A stretch of 64,000 nucleotides of DNA from Prevotella sp. KH2C16 (GCF_900113305.1 NZ_FOOW01000012.1:1-64000); one strand, 5' to 3'; counted from the first letter of the stretch, positions 1-9,020 are shown. Translations and numbers: made by a program. Notes: a model not told the origin generated them from the letters alone.

Positions 1-3000
1 GTGGCAAGCTCCGTAACGAGCAGCCGCTACACGGCTGGCGACGAGGGTCTGGGCTACTCCCTCTACGAGAGCGAGGACGGCACGGGCACGCTCGAGGTCG
101 ACAACCTCAAGGTACGCAGGCAGATGAGCATCGCCGAGCTCGAGGTCAGGAAGAAGACCTACACCTCCGGTAACCTCTCCCTGGGCAAGGCCGGCAACAC
201 GATATTCGCCGTGAAGTCCTTCAGGCAGGACGGCACGCCCATAGCGGACATGGTGTTCGCCGTGGGCGGGGCTGCGATAGCCGTACAGGACGGCAGCGTA
301 ACGGTGCTGGGCAAGGTGTCCGAGAACGAGACCCCATCATGGTACCGCTGCTACTTCCTGCGCACGGACGGAGAGCGTACGGTGGACAACTGCTGGAAGG
401 CCGGGGACCAGGCGAAGTGCCAGACCAGCAACCTCACGGAGGGCACGACGCACAATGCGGCGAACCGCTACTACTGGCGTCTCGTCGTGGGCAAGGGCAC
501 GGAGACGCTGGAGGACGGCCGGGAGTACCACTATGTAGACCTGTCCAACGAGGAGAGCCCCGTGGTGGAGATGCCTATGATAATCAAGGGAGAAGCCTTG
601 GCTTTCTATGGCAAAGAAGACGATATGCCGGACTGGGACGGGATAACAGCAAGATACAATCTCGTCCCGAAGGCGGGGGATGTGTACCTCTATGCCCATG
701 AGGACGGGGCGGGCACGCAGCCCGAGGTCATCACCTATACCACGGACACGGAGTACACGGTACTCGTGCCGGAGCAGGACGACATCTACCGCACGGCGGA
801 CGGGAGGTACTACAGTGCCGACCTCGACTACAACGGCGATTTGTGGATAGAGACGACGGCGGCAGCGCAGGTATTGCAGGGCTACGACCCCTCCGCGGAC
901 AACGACGCCCCCATGACGGGCGATGACATCGCGCAGGAGGGTAACCAGGTGGACAAGGGCAGGCAGGGGCTGCTGGTCATCGACGCGGACGACGGCATCA
1001 GCAAGTACAGGGGCATCGACGGCTTTACCTACGAGGGCAAGCGCAGGCAGCACATCGGCGACACGGTGGAGCTGGAAGTCAACCGCCTCACCATCGTCTC
1101 CGAAGCCCCGGACGGCACGCCCGAGGAACACCGCGTACCCTGCTACATGGGGGCGTGGACGGCACGGCCGTACCCCTACTACTCGCAGGTGGACTGCGAC
1201 GGCTCGATATGGCTTTGCACGAGGCCTGCGGGTGCCACGGTGGCCGACAGGCCGCAGGACGGCTCGGCGGTATGGCACAAGCAGGTCGGCAGGGGCGAGA
1301 AAGGCGACAAGGGAGAGCAGGGCAACGCCGTCAGCTCCTATACTTTTTTCCGCTACTCCGACGACGGGGGGCAGACCTTCACGGCGGCGAAGCCTTGGGC
1401 GGAGACCGGGGAGTACGGAAACGGGCGCAACCTGTACATCGGGAAGCGCGCCTGCGAGTTTAACGGTATCCCGAATCAATACTCTTTCGCTCTTCCCGAG
1501 GGAGTCGTGAACGCTGTAAGCGGGCAGAAGGTAACCCTGAGTGCGTATGTCGAGGGCGAGAACCTCAACGACCCGTCCGTCTCTCACTATATGGTAGACC
1601 TGTATTTTAAATTCGCAGACGGCACGGGAGTATGGAGTAATTTTAACAAGAACGCTCAGTTTAAAAATGCGGACACAATTCCCGGCATGCGCTATTCGAG
1701 GACTATTGACCTCTCGGGACATGTCCTTACCGAGATAAGTCATACTAACATCAGTCTGTCGAAAAGGGAGGGTGAACCACTTGCATCAGGAGTGCGACTT
1801 GTTATTAAAGACATCAAGATAGAGATAGGCGACACCGCCACGGAATACACTCCCGCCCCCGAGGACCAGCAGTTCGGGCTCACCACCGGCGCATGGCTCG
1901 GCGTGGCGGCATGGGACAGACCCTATCCGCCCATGGAGGCATCCGCATACTCGTGGAGCGAGGTCAAGGGCACGGACGGTCAGTCCGCAGAGATATACAG
2001 GCTCCGTGCCGGGACGGAGAAGGCGCAGGTGGACGGCAGCGGAAATCTCACCGTGAACCTGTCCTACCAGATAGAGCATGTAAGGGGAGCAACTACCAAG
2101 ATGGAAGATGCGTCCGCAAGCGGCATGAAGGTACGCTACCGCGGCGACACGGGCACGCCCGCCGACACCGTGATGGGCTACGGCGACACCCCGTCGGCAT
2201 CCTATGTGCTGGAGGACTATACGCATGTCCCGCACCCCGACTACATCATAGTTGAGCTCCTCAACAAGGACGGCAATGTCCTCGACCGCAGGACGGTGCC
2301 CGTTACCTTCTCGGCCGTGGCCGCCCTCGACATCAACGGGCAGGTCGGCGAGATTTCCGCCCGTGTGCAGGGCATGGCCGGCGGAGGGCGGAACCTGCTC
2401 AAGGGGACGGCGTTCGAGCGTGAGCACCCCGACTGGTTCGAGCTCCGGGGTGGTGCTCCTATCTGGCCAAGCGTCAAGCACGGCGGACACAACAGCGTCG
2501 ACTGCTCGCTCACGGGCATGACCGGGGACATGTACAAGGGCGCATACTTCCGTGCGGAGGTGGAGCCCGGAAAGAAGTACACCGCATCAGTATGGTCGCA
2601 CGGCGACCCCGCCAGCTTTGACAAGGATGCCGTAATCGAGGTTTCCTACGCCGCCGACACGCAGGGCGGCCGTACCATACTCGCCACGGAGAGCATCAGG
2701 CCGTCCGAGCTCAGGGTATGGCAGAGGTTCCACAAGACCTTCACCGTCCCGCAGGGCGTCTACGAAATAGAGGTGAACTTCTTTAACATCCGCAACGGAG
2801 GCATGCAGATAGCCGAGCCCATGCTCACCTCTGGGAACATGCTCGTAGACTGGCAGCCCGCACCCGAGGACGCGGAGGCGTTCCTGACGGAGCTGAAGAT
2901 GAGCATCACGAATCTCTCCCTGTCGATAACCGACCTGAAGACCGGGCTCGAGGCCGTCGGCATACACCTGTTCTCGACCGAGAGGCCGAACATCCGCTTC

Positions 3001-3654
3001 GTGGGCAACTCCGTCGCATACTACGACACGACCGGGAAGATGTTCATGTCCCAGGGAGTAGGCCCAGGGGGTGAAGTATACTTCATCATCTACGACAAAG
3101 ACGGAGTAACGCCATTATACAACCTCGGCCGCATGGGCATGCAGCAAATCATCGGCCACGCGACTCCCTACAGCATGGAGGAATCCAACCGCCTCGGTCC
3201 CATACCGCCCGGCACGGTGCTTACCGCCGTCGAGCTGTGGAGTGATTTGCAGACCACCCAGTACGGCACGCTCAGGCATACATCATGGCTGTACACCGAG
3301 GCCTATACCCTCGACGGGCAGGGAGGCAGGCTGTACCAGTACGGCGGCGTGTACAACGGTATGTACGACAGCCCTGCGGTGGACGGAGACAACAAGCCGA
3401 CTGGCAACAGGCTTCCGGAGGACGGGCAGGGAGCCTACATCGGCGTGTGGGACACCTCCGACCCGTCAGGACACCTGCACTCCACGGCCATCGTCTACAA
3501 CTACCCGAACGAGGAGGGTAAGGCGGCGGAGAGGCTGAAAGTCAGCCTGCTGAAAGACTACTACGGGGCGGGGCAGGACAGGTACCTGCTGAGTCTCAAC
3601 GGCGGGGACTACACGGAGCAGATGACCGTTCCGCTCATTGCCATCCGCCCGTAA
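1..3654 (+). CDS. Phage tail/fibre protein (5' end probably outside window)
   Basis: The frame is open from base 1 for 1217 residues, so the protein probably begins upstream; the GTG at base 1 is not taken as its start. It reads like a modular tail-tip or fibre protein of Bacteroidetes phages. A short collagen-like stretch (GEKGDKGEQG) lies near residue 435. Two GRNL segments (about residues 475 and 800) are each followed by a region ending in a TEYTPAPED- or VDWQPAPED-like phrase, the pattern of tandem carbohydrate-binding-like beta-sandwich modules in phage tail proteins. The tail is rich in Gly, Asp and Tyr. Its position ahead of small adhesin-like genes and a holin fits the end of a tail module. 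The exact role (fibre, spike or tail-tip hub) is not decided by the sequence. Confidence 0.7.
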   Translation: MASSVTSSRYTAGDEGLGYSLYESEDGTGTLEVDNLKVRRQMSIAELEVRKKTYTSGNLSLGKAGNTIFAVKSFRQDGTPIADMVFAVGGAAIAVQDGSVTVLGKVSENETPSWYRCYFLRTDGERTVDNCWKAGDQAKCQTSNLTEGTTHNAANRYYWRLVVGKGTETLEDGREYHYVDLSNEESPVVEMPMIIKGEALAFYGKEDDMPDWDGITARYNLVPKAGDVYLYAHEDGAGTQPEVITYTTDTEYTVLVPEQDDIYRTADGRYYSADLDYNGDLWIETTAAAQVLQGYDPSADNDAPMTGDDIAQEGNQVDKGRQGLLVIDADDGISKYRGIDGFTYEGKRRQHIGDTVELEVNRLTIVSEAPDGTPEEHRVPCYMGAWTARPYPYYSQVDCDGSIWLCTRPAGATVADRPQDGSAVWHKQVGRGEKGDKGEQGNAVSSYTFFRYSDDGGQTFTAAKPWAETGEYGNGRNLYIGKRACEFNGIPNQYSFALPEGVVNAVSGQKVTLSAYVEGENLNDPSVSHYMVDLYFKFADGTGVWSNFNKNAQFKNADTIPGMRYSRTIDLSGHVLTEISHTNISLSKREGEPLASGVRLVIKDIKIEIGDTATEYTPAPEDQQFGLTTGAWLGVAAWDRPYPPMEASAYSWSEVKGTDGQSAEIYRLRAGTEKAQVDGSGNLTVNLSYQIEHVRGATTKMEDASASGMKVRYRGDTGTPADTVMGYGDTPSASYVLEDYTHVPHPDYIIVELLNKDGNVLDRRTVPVTFSAVAALDINGQVGEISARVQGMAGGGRNLLKGTAFEREHPDWFELRGGAPIWPSVKHGGHNSVDCSLTGMTGDMYKGAYFRAEVEPGKKYTASVWSHGDPASFDKDAVIEVSYAADTQGGRTILATESIRPSELRVWQRFHKTFTVPQGVYEIEVNFFNIRNGGMQIAEPMLTSGNMLVDWQPAPEDAEAFLTELKMSITNLSLSITDLKTGLEAVGIHLFSTERPNIRFVGNSVAYYDTTGKMFMSQGVGPGGEVYFIIYDKDGVTPLYNLGRMGMQQIIGHATPYSMEESNRLGPIPPGTVLTAVELWSDLQTTQYGTLRHTSWLYTEAYTLDGQGGRLYQYGGVYNGMYDSPAVDGDNKPTGNRLPEDGQGAYIGVWDTSDPSGHLHSTAIVYNYPNEEGKAAERLKVSLLKDYYGAGQDRYLLSLNGGDYTEQMTVPLIAIRP

Positions 3655-3706
3655 ATCAGACTGAACATCAAGCATGAATAAAATATAATCAAAAAAACAA
3701 AGAGAT

Positions 3707-4222
3707 ATGGCAAAAGTATCAGAACTGGAAATCAAGAACCCCTCCGAGCTCCCGGTGGCGGACAGCATATCGGGCGTTACCCTGCCGTTCGTGCAGGGCG
3801 AGCGAATAGTAGTGGCAGGGGCGGAGGAGTTCGTGAACGAGTGCAAGAAACCCGTGAATACATTCCTGCAGGAGAAGAGCACGGAGTTCAACAAGAACCT
3901 CGACGCGGTGAAGAAGCCGGTGGTGCAGGTGTCATCGACGACGGTCAACCTGCTCCCGAACAAGTTCTACCGCTTCTCCATCCCCGAGACGGGCGGGGCG
4001 TACACGCTCACCCTGCAGGCCCCGACGGACACGGCTAACACCAACGACTACGAGGGAGGATTCGACACGGGGGCGACCGCGCCCACCATCACCTTCCCCG
4101 CCGATGTCAACTGGGGCGAGGCCGACATGAGCATCGTGGCCAACACGCACTACGAGTTCTCCATCCGCTATGATGCGGTTTCGAAGAAGTATTACGGAAT
4201 GATATACAGCTGGGCATTATGA
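3707..4222 (+). CDS. Small phage structural-type protein, function unknown
   Basis: This 171-residue protein has no signal peptide or membrane segment. The first 70 residues look helical (FVNECKKPVNTFLQEKSTEF and beyond). The rest is rich in Thr, Pro and aromatic residues with beta character, ending in YYGMIYSWAL. A helical N-terminal attachment part followed by a beta-rich C-terminal part is common in phage tail accessory proteins. It starts 52 bases after the large tail gene, and its TGA overlaps the ATG of the next gene by four bases (ATGA), so it is cotranscribed and probably translationally coupled. I do not recognise the family. Confidence 0.6.
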   Translation: MAKVSELEIKNPSELPVADSISGVTLPFVQGERIVVAGAEEFVNECKKPVNTFLQEKSTEFNKNLDAVKKPVVQVSSTTVNLLPNKFYRFSIPETGGAYTLTLQAPTDTANTNDYEGGFDTGATAPTITFPADVNWGEADMSIVANTHYEFSIRYDAVSKKYYGMIYSWAL

Positions 4223-4959
4223 GGAACATCAGAAGAAGGCTGATGGCGGAGAATGCCGCCCGCAGGATATGGATGGACACCCCGATACGGTTCGAGGACG
4301 AGCATGCCAAGGCCCTGTGCGTCGGCCTGTGCGATTCCGACGGGGACGGCGAGGTTACGCCGCGAGACATGGCTGGGGTGAGGACCCTTACCGAAAGCAA
4401 CTTCCGGAGTCATCCGGAGGCTCCGAACATCGTGAGGTTCCATGAGTTCCGGTATTTCACGGGGCTGACGAAAGTCGTCTGGAATCCTTTCTTCAAGTTC
4501 TCCAGCCTGGAGGAGATTACTTTCGGGAGCGCCTTCAACTTATGCGAAAGGGCTATGACCTATCTGTACATTAACAAACTCAAGCGCGTCGTTTTTCTCG
4601 AAGGTATAACCTCAATAGGAAACTTCTCCCTGCTGGGAGCTTTTGATAAAACCGCGGGCGTCGTCATAAAGATCCCGACTACTGTCAAATCAATCAATAC
4701 CAACGCCCTGGGTAACAACAGCAACCTTACTTTCGTGTTCAGGGGGCTTGTCCCTCCGGCTATTACCAATGGGGGCTATGCCCTTCGTCAGAAACAACCT
4801 GTCTATGTCCCGGACATGGCATTGGAGGCATACCGGGCCGCGCCGAACATACTTTGGTTCGGAACCGAGGTGCGTCCCGTGAGCGAGTATGTAGGGGGGG
4901 TAAATAATATTTACAAAAAAGCCCGTGTCGTCATCCTCGGAGAAAGGAGGGCGGCATGA
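4219..4959 (+). CDS. Leucine-rich-repeat (BspA-like) phage protein with EF-hand-like motif
   Basis: 246 residues. Near residues 34-46 there is a calcium-loop motif, DSDGDGEVTPRD, as in dockerins and EF hands. After it come repeats resembling the BspA-type LRR_5 family: TKVVWNPFFKFSSLEEITFG, LKRVVFLEGITSIGNFSL and SNLTFVFRGLVPPAI. There is no signal peptide, so the protein is more likely carried on the virion than secreted by the host. It overlaps the genes on both sides by four bases (ATGA junctions). Its opening residues, MRNIRRRLM, resemble those of the next gene (MRNNRRQIM), which suggests a shared docking sequence. A receptor-binding role is inference. Confidence 0.65.
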   Translation: MRNIRRRLMAENAARRIWMDTPIRFEDEHAKALCVGLCDSDGDGEVTPRDMAGVRTLTESNFRSHPEAPNIVRFHEFRYFTGLTKVVWNPFFKFSSLEEITFGSAFNLCERAMTYLYINKLKRVVFLEGITSIGNFSLLGAFDKTAGVVIKIPTTVKSINTNALGNNSNLTFVFRGLVPPAITNGGYALRQKQPVYVPDMALEAYRAAPNILWFGTEVRPVSEYVGGVNNIYKKARVVILGERRAA

Positions 4960-5477
4960 GGAACAATAGGAGACAAATAATGATGAAGACACTCAGGATG
5001 ATAGAAGGCATAGACTTCTCGCGGCAGCCGGACGATGAGATATGGTATGTCTCCACGGACGGGAAGGTCTGCGAGCAGGTATTACCTACAGGGGGATACG
5101 GCTCGCAGCCGGGGCTTGAAGTCGTCAGCAACACCTATGAGAACGGGCTGGGGCGCGTGAAGCTGAATACTGCCATACAGAGCATTGGTGGAAGCTATAT
5201 CAGGGAACAGAATTCCTACACTACGATTAATATTCATCTGGTCTCATTCCCAAGGCAGCTGCATAGATTCAACGCCTTCACTTTCTGGGCTACCCATTTA
5301 CAAAAAATAATATTCCTGTATGAAGGTACAGTATTTATACACAATAGTTATCAATTCAGGCCAAAGTGTCCGAATCTGCTGTGCGTCTGGGCATCGGAAG
5401 AGAATATCGAGAGCTTCGAGGAGAAAGATAATTTCGGTGCCTCTCCGAATGTCGAGTTTAAGAAATTGAAATTCTAA
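4956..5477 (+). CDS. Second leucine-rich-repeat-like phage protein
   Basis: 173 residues, sharing the basic N-terminal start MRNxRR with the preceding gene. Residues 60-150 look like two or three degenerate LRR_5 repeats (GRVKLNTAIQSIGGSYI, INIHLVSFPRQLHRFNAFTF, LQKIIFLYEGTVFIHNSY). The last third is more AT-rich than its neighbours. The EF-hand-like motif of the upstream gene is absent. It overlaps that gene by four bases. It could be a diverged duplicate that lets the phage swap binding specificities; nothing in the sequence proves this. Confidence 0.55.
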   Translation: MRNNRRQIMMKTLRMIEGIDFSRQPDDEIWYVSTDGKVCEQVLPTGGYGSQPGLEVVSNTYENGLGRVKLNTAIQSIGGSYIREQNSYTTINIHLVSFPRQLHRFNAFTFWATHLQKIIFLYEGTVFIHNSYQFRPKCPNLLCVWASEENIESFEEKDNFGASPNVEFKKLKF

Positions 5478-5488
5478 CAAAACATGAT

Positions 5489-6265
5489 ATGATACGATTC
5501 AGAAACAAAGACAACGAGATTTACAACGGCCGCTACATCAAGGTGGACGGCATGGTGATAGTCAACCCCACGGAAGACATGCTCGTCCAGATGGGTTACG
5601 AAAAAGAGGAGTACGAGCCCGAGGTACCCGTACGGGCCGAACCCGACACGGGCGAGGTGATTAACCAGCTGAAGGAACTGCTCGCCGACAAGGTTACGGA
5701 GCTCTCCGACGAGGAGGCGGCGGCCAAGCCCGCCCTGTTCCCGAGCTGGTCAAGCAGGGTCGGCATGGAGGTCAAGGCCGGCGAGAGGCTGTGGTTCAAT
5801 GGCCGGCTCTACAAGGTTCTGCAAGACCACACCCCGGAGCTCCAGCACCAGCCGTCCGTGTACACGGCAGCCCTCTATGCGGAGATCGGAGATACCGACC
5901 CGACCAAGGGCACGATTGAGAACCCCATCAGCTTTCAGGTCGGCATGGAGCTCAAGGAGGGCCTTATCTACACACAGGACGGCGTGCTGTACAAGTGCGT
6001 CGAGGGACTTGCCAACTGCGTGTGGAACCTCAAGGACATACCCCGCTATGCGCAGGTGTACGACCCGGAGACGGGCGGCACGGCGGAAACCGCGGAGGCG
6101 GGGAGCTCCAAGGACAGCCCGATAGAGTTCCGGGCAGGCATGGGGTTGGTAACAGAAAAATACTATAAGCAGGCGGGCATCGTCTACAAGTGCCTGAGAG
6201 ACCTGCCGAACTGCATGTACGACCTTGCCATCCTCGTGGCGCAGAAGTTCGTGGAGGAAGCGTAA
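5489..6265 (+). CDS. Phage protein with three carbohydrate-binding-like repeats
   Basis: 258 residues. After an acidic helical region (residues 50-80) the protein has three repeats of the form VGMEVKAGERLWFNGRLYKV, VGMELKEGLIYTQDGVLYKC and AGMGLVTEKYYKQAGIVYKC. Each is a short beta unit in which a Gly-Met turn is followed by an aromatic strand pair. This resembles the small chitin-binding-type (CBM5/12-like) modules common in phage tail and lysin-associated proteins. The second and third repeats share a CV(E)GLANC or CLRDLPNC tail with two cysteines. It follows the LRR genes by 11 bases and precedes the holin genes. Likely a virion or cell-wall binding protein. Confidence 0.55.
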   Translation: MIRFRNKDNEIYNGRYIKVDGMVIVNPTEDMLVQMGYEKEEYEPEVPVRAEPDTGEVINQLKELLADKVTELSDEEAAAKPALFPSWSSRVGMEVKAGERLWFNGRLYKVLQDHTPELQHQPSVYTAALYAEIGDTDPTKGTIENPISFQVGMELKEGLIYTQDGVLYKCVEGLANCVWNLKDIPRYAQVYDPETGGTAETAEAGSSKDSPIEFRAGMGLVTEKYYKQAGIVYKCLRDLPNCMYDLAILVAQKFVEEA

Positions 6266-6300
6266 CTGATTTTTAGTTTTAACTTAAATATTTTGTAAAA

Positions 6301-6594
6301 ATGAAGAAGATTAAGGAGTTTTTCGGAGACATGAGCCACTGGTATCACATCGTGGCGTGTCTGGTAATCGCCGCCGTAGTGGCGTTGGTGTCCAAGTCGC
6401 TGTGGAGCTACGGCGGGGAGACGGAACTGTTTGCCAACGCCGCATGCGGCTTCATCGGCTTCGTGGCGGCGACCTGCTGCGGCGTGGCCAAGGAGGTGGT
6501 CGATTTCTTTCGCTACGGGAGGTTCGATGCCAAGGACTTGCTCGCAGACCTTGTAGGCGCGGCCGTGGCGTTCCTGTTCGCGCTGGGCATGTGA
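6301..6594 (+). CDS. Small membrane protein of the lysis module
   Basis: 97 residues with hydrophobic segments at about residues 17-36, 46-61 and 82-97, separated by a short charged link (DFFRYGRFDAKDLLAD). No enzyme motif is visible. It stands directly before the holin gene with 17 bases between them. Small proteins with this arrangement of short membrane helices and an amphipathic turn occur just ahead of holins in Bacteroidetes prophages. It may be a second holin or an antiholin; I cannot tell which. Confidence 0.55.
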   Translation: MKKIKEFFGDMSHWYHIVACLVIAAVVALVSKSLWSYGGETELFANAACGFIGFVAATCCGVAKEVVDFFRYGRFDAKDLLADLVGAAVAFLFALGM

Positions 6595-6611
6595 TTAATT
6601 TTTGACTGCGG

Positions 6612-7115
6612 ATGAGAGACCAGAGTACGATACAGGGTGCGAGCACCGTGGTGTCCTCGCTGATGTGGCTGCTGATAGACCAGAGTCTCCGCCTGATGAT
6701 ACCGTGGATAATAGCCATCACGCTCGTGGTGGGCGCGGACTTCGTGGCGGGCTTGCGCAAGTCGCTGAAGCTGCATGTGCACATCTCCATCAGCACGGCG
6801 TTCAGGAGCACCATGGGGAAGCTCGTTACCTACTTCGCGTTCGTGTGTGCCGTGTGCTTCGTGGATGTGTCCGCGAACGGCGGCACCGCGATTGCCAAGT
6901 GGTCGTGCCTGTTCATCTGCGGCATAGAGGGATTGTCGGTTATCGGCAACATCCTCAAGCCATACGGGATAGACCTGTCGCTGAAGACCTTCGTGAAGAT
7001 GTTCGCCATACGCCGCCTCGGGCTGGACAAGGACGAGGCCGAGAACATCGTCAAGGAGGACAGGATAGAGATTATCCGCAGGCGTGAGGAGAAGAAGTGG
7101 AACAGCAGGAAATAG
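6612..7115 (+). CDS. Phage holin family protein
   Basis: 167 residues. Hydrophobic segments lie at about residues 30-50 (LMIPWIIAITLVVGADFVAGL), 75-95 and 98-113, and are followed by a long basic, charged C-terminal tail ending in REEKKWNSRK. A membrane core plus a basic cytoplasmic tail is typical of holins, which open the inner membrane at the end of the lytic cycle. The phrase VVGADFVAGLRKS and the neighbouring lysis genes fit the Bacteroidetes holin group. The assignment rests on topology and context, since holins share little sequence. Confidence 0.65.
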   Translation: MRDQSTIQGASTVVSSLMWLLIDQSLRLMIPWIIAITLVVGADFVAGLRKSLKLHVHISISTAFRSTMGKLVTYFAFVCAVCFVDVSANGGTAIAKWSCLFICGIEGLSVIGNILKPYGIDLSLKTFVKMFAIRRLGLDKDEAENIVKEDRIEIIRRREEKKWNSRK

Positions 7116-7121
7116 TTTCTT

Positions 7122-7382
7122 ATGGACAGGATAAAGACATTATGGCGGCTGGTCGCGGCACGCTGGAGGGCTAAGACCCCGAAGTTTTTCGGCAACATCA
7201 TAAAGGCCGGCACGGGCATCGCCACGGTCGCCGTAGCCATACAGGGTACGCTCGCCGCAAGCGGGGCTTCCGTCCCCGGATGGTGGGAGACGGCGTTCCC
7301 CTACCTCGTAGGCATACCCGCGGGGATGGCGGCGGTCGCAAAGCTGACAAGGGAGGATAATAAGAATGAGGATAAGAATTGA
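7122..7382 (+). CDS. Small phage membrane protein, function unknown
   Basis: 86 residues. A basic amphipathic N-terminus (RIKTLWRLVAARWRAKTPKF) precedes a glycine- and alanine-rich hydrophobic stretch at about residues 28-50 and a second around residues 58-72, with a highly charged tail (KLTREDNKNEDKN). It begins six bases after the holin stop and overlaps the DUF5675 gene by 17 bases in another frame. The position suggests an accessory holin or antiholin role, which is inference from context. Confidence 0.5.
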   Translation: MDRIKTLWRLVAARWRAKTPKFFGNIIKAGTGIATVAVAIQGTLAASGASVPGWWETAFPYLVGIPAGMAAVAKLTREDNKNEDKN

Positions 7383-7800
7383 TAGGAAGTGGAAAAGGGA
7401 TGCCTACACGATAGGCAGGCTCTCCGTGAACGGGACATACCTCTGCGACTGCGTGGAGGACAGGGACAGGGGGCTCGACGCCTCCATGCCGCTCTCCGAG
7501 ATACGCAAGCGCAAGGTGGCCGGCGAGACGGCGATACCCTACGGCGAGTACGAGGTGCTCATCACCTTGTCCCCGAGGTTCCGCAGGAAGCTGCCGATAC
7601 TGCTCAACGTGCCCTGCTACGAGGGCGTGCGCATCCATCCGGGCAACACCGCCGCGGATTCCGCGGGATGCATCCTGCCGGGGCTTAACAAGGTCGTGGG
7701 CGGGGTCGTCAACTCCCGCTACTGGACGGACAGGCTCATCGACCTCATCCAGCGTGCGCTGAACCGCAGGGAGAGGGTCTGGATAACGATAACAAGATGA
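7366..7800 (+). CDS. DUF5675 family protein, candidate lysin-type enzyme
   Basis: 144 residues of the DUF5675 family, frequent in the lysis modules of Bacteroidetes phages. The conserved core is ExYEVLITLSPRFRRKLPIL, then GVRIHPGNTAADSAGCILPG. The His about 12 residues ahead of a Ser-Ala-Gly-Cys phrase resembles the catalytic H...S(H)GC signature of YkuD L,D-transpeptidase folds. A cysteine-dependent activity on peptidoglycan is therefore possible. No signal peptide is present, so export would rely on the adjacent holin. Family membership is fairly sure; the catalytic role is inference. Confidence 0.65.
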   Translation: MRIRIDRKWKRDAYTIGRLSVNGTYLCDCVEDRDRGLDASMPLSEIRKRKVAGETAIPYGEYEVLITLSPRFRRKLPILLNVPCYEGVRIHPGNTAADSAGCILPGLNKVVGGVVNSRYWTDRLIDLIQRALNRRERVWITITR

Positions 7801-7885
7801 ACCCGTGACGGATATTCACGGTTTGAAATAATAACAAAGGCGTTCTTTGACATTATTTGTTGGGGCTGCCGCTAATTTTATGTGT

Positions 7886-8386
7886 ATGAAGAAGATACTT
7901 TTACTGCTGATAGTGCTGCTTGCGGGCTCCATAGCCCTCAATGTATGCCAGTACAGGCACCGTGAGCCCGCGGGCATCACCCGGGACACGCTGCGGGACA
8001 CCGTGCGCTACGCCTCGCCCGTCCCCGTGGAGCGGAGGGTCGTCAGGCACGACACCGCATGGCTTAGGGCGGCACCCGTGTACATCCATGGAGGAAAAAC
8101 CGCCGCAGAGGGGTCAGAAACGCCGCAGGACAGCCTTTCGGACAGCGTACGGGTAAGCATCCCGATTACGCAGGAAGTCTTCGCAGACAGCGGCTATAAG
8201 GCTTGGGTGAGCGGATACCGCCCGAGGCTCGACAGCATACAGATATACAGGAGCACGATTACCGTAACGAAGACCGTGGAGCGCAGGCGGCGGCTCTCTT
8301 GGGGACTGACGGGCGGCGTGGGGTACGGCCTCGTTAACGGCAAGCCCGACATATTCATCGGCATCGGCGGATGCTGGTACTTTTGA
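7886..8386 (+). CDS. Membrane-anchored phage protein (DUF6808-like, possible spanin)
   Basis: From the ATG at 7886 the protein has 166 residues, beginning MKKILLLLIVLLAGSIALNV, a single N-terminal membrane anchor. The rest is basic and Arg-rich, extended, and closes with a glycine- and aromatic-rich end (GVGYGLVNGKPDIFIGIGGC). Alternative starts lie at 7880 and 7847; the 7886 start gives the cleanest hydrophobic N-terminus. This layout, last in the lysis cassette, matches proteins annotated DUF6808 in Bacteroidales phages. An envelope-disrupting (spanin-like) role is plausible but unproven. Confidence 0.55.
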   Translation: MKKILLLLIVLLAGSIALNVCQYRHREPAGITRDTLRDTVRYASPVPVERRVVRHDTAWLRAAPVYIHGGKTAAEGSETPQDSLSDSVRVSIPITQEVFADSGYKAWVSGYRPRLDSIQIYRSTITVTKTVERRRRLSWGLTGGVGYGLVNGKPDIFIGIGGCWYF

Positions 8387-8432
8387 TTCATAGTTAGGTT
8401 AGTTTTATTTTTTTTTTATTTTTAGTTTGGTT

Positions 8433-8466
8433 TCCCGCCCGTCCGTGATGGATAGGCGGGATTTTC
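8433..8466 (+). terminator. Terminator after the lysis module
   Basis: TCCCGCC at 8433-8439 pairs with GGCGGGA at 8455-8461 across a 15-base loop and is followed by TTTTCT. It closes the late-gene transcription unit. Confidence 0.65.
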
Positions 8467-8537
8467 TATAAACAAACCTTAAAATCAACGCCGAAGTGTT
8501 AAAACTTAGTTAAAAACAGAAAATAATTTATATCAAA

Positions 8538-8569
8538 TTTGATATATTCAAAAATTATTATTATCTTTG
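8538..8569 (+). promoter_or_regulatory. Promoter for small accessory phage genes
   Basis: TTTG at 8538-8541 and TATCTTTG at 8562-8569 are separated by 20 bp, a perfect match to the Bacteroidetes -33/-7 consensus. The surrounding 100 bases are very AT-rich. It would start a transcript near 8575 that covers the block 8633-9783. Confidence 0.75.
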
Positions 8570-8632
8570 CAATAGAAAATAAAACAATAACCAATTTAGA
8601 ACAGGGCGGCAACCTATAAGCGGCACAGAGAC

Positions 8633-8992
8633 ATGAGAACCATCAATTCAGCAAACTACTTTCTTGCAACCAAGGTTACATTCGCAGTTGTTCACGAGTG
8701 CTGCACGATGAGCCACGAGGATTTGGACGAGGTCTGGCACGACCTGATGAGCCGCGGTTTCGAGCATACCGTCAGCCCCAAGGGCAGCGGGTCTGAATAT
8801 CTCGTTGACGAGAAGAACGGCATCGTCTATAGAAAGGCCGACCATTGGGGTCGCTGCGCTTCCTGCAACTGGAAGCTGGGTGCCGTGAACCAGGGCGCAT
8901 ACGCAATCGCCAAGGCTTCGTTCGCCGACTTCGAAGACATCATGACACCGGGCATGGCCTACATGCTGAAGAAACAGAATTTGTATAAATAA
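8633..8992 (+). CDS. Unknown 119-residue phage accessory protein
   Basis: I do not recognise this protein. It has no signal peptide or membrane segment. It contains a Cys-Cys pair (HECCTMSHEDLDEVW) and a CASCNWKLG motif; together these four cysteines and nearby histidines could bind a metal, though spacing does not match a named zinc finger. Predicted character is mixed alpha/beta. It is first in a separately promoted block of small genes between the lysis module and the integrase, a usual location for lysogeny-time accessory genes (morons). Confidence 0.55.
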   Translation: MRTINSANYFLATKVTFAVVHECCTMSHEDLDEVWHDLMSRGFEHTVSPKGSGSEYLVDEKNGIVYRKADHWGRCASCNWKLGAVNQGAYAIAKASFADFEDIMTPGMAYMLKKQNLYK

Positions 8993-9020
8993 TTAGAAAC
9001 AATCATAAAAACAGAAGATT

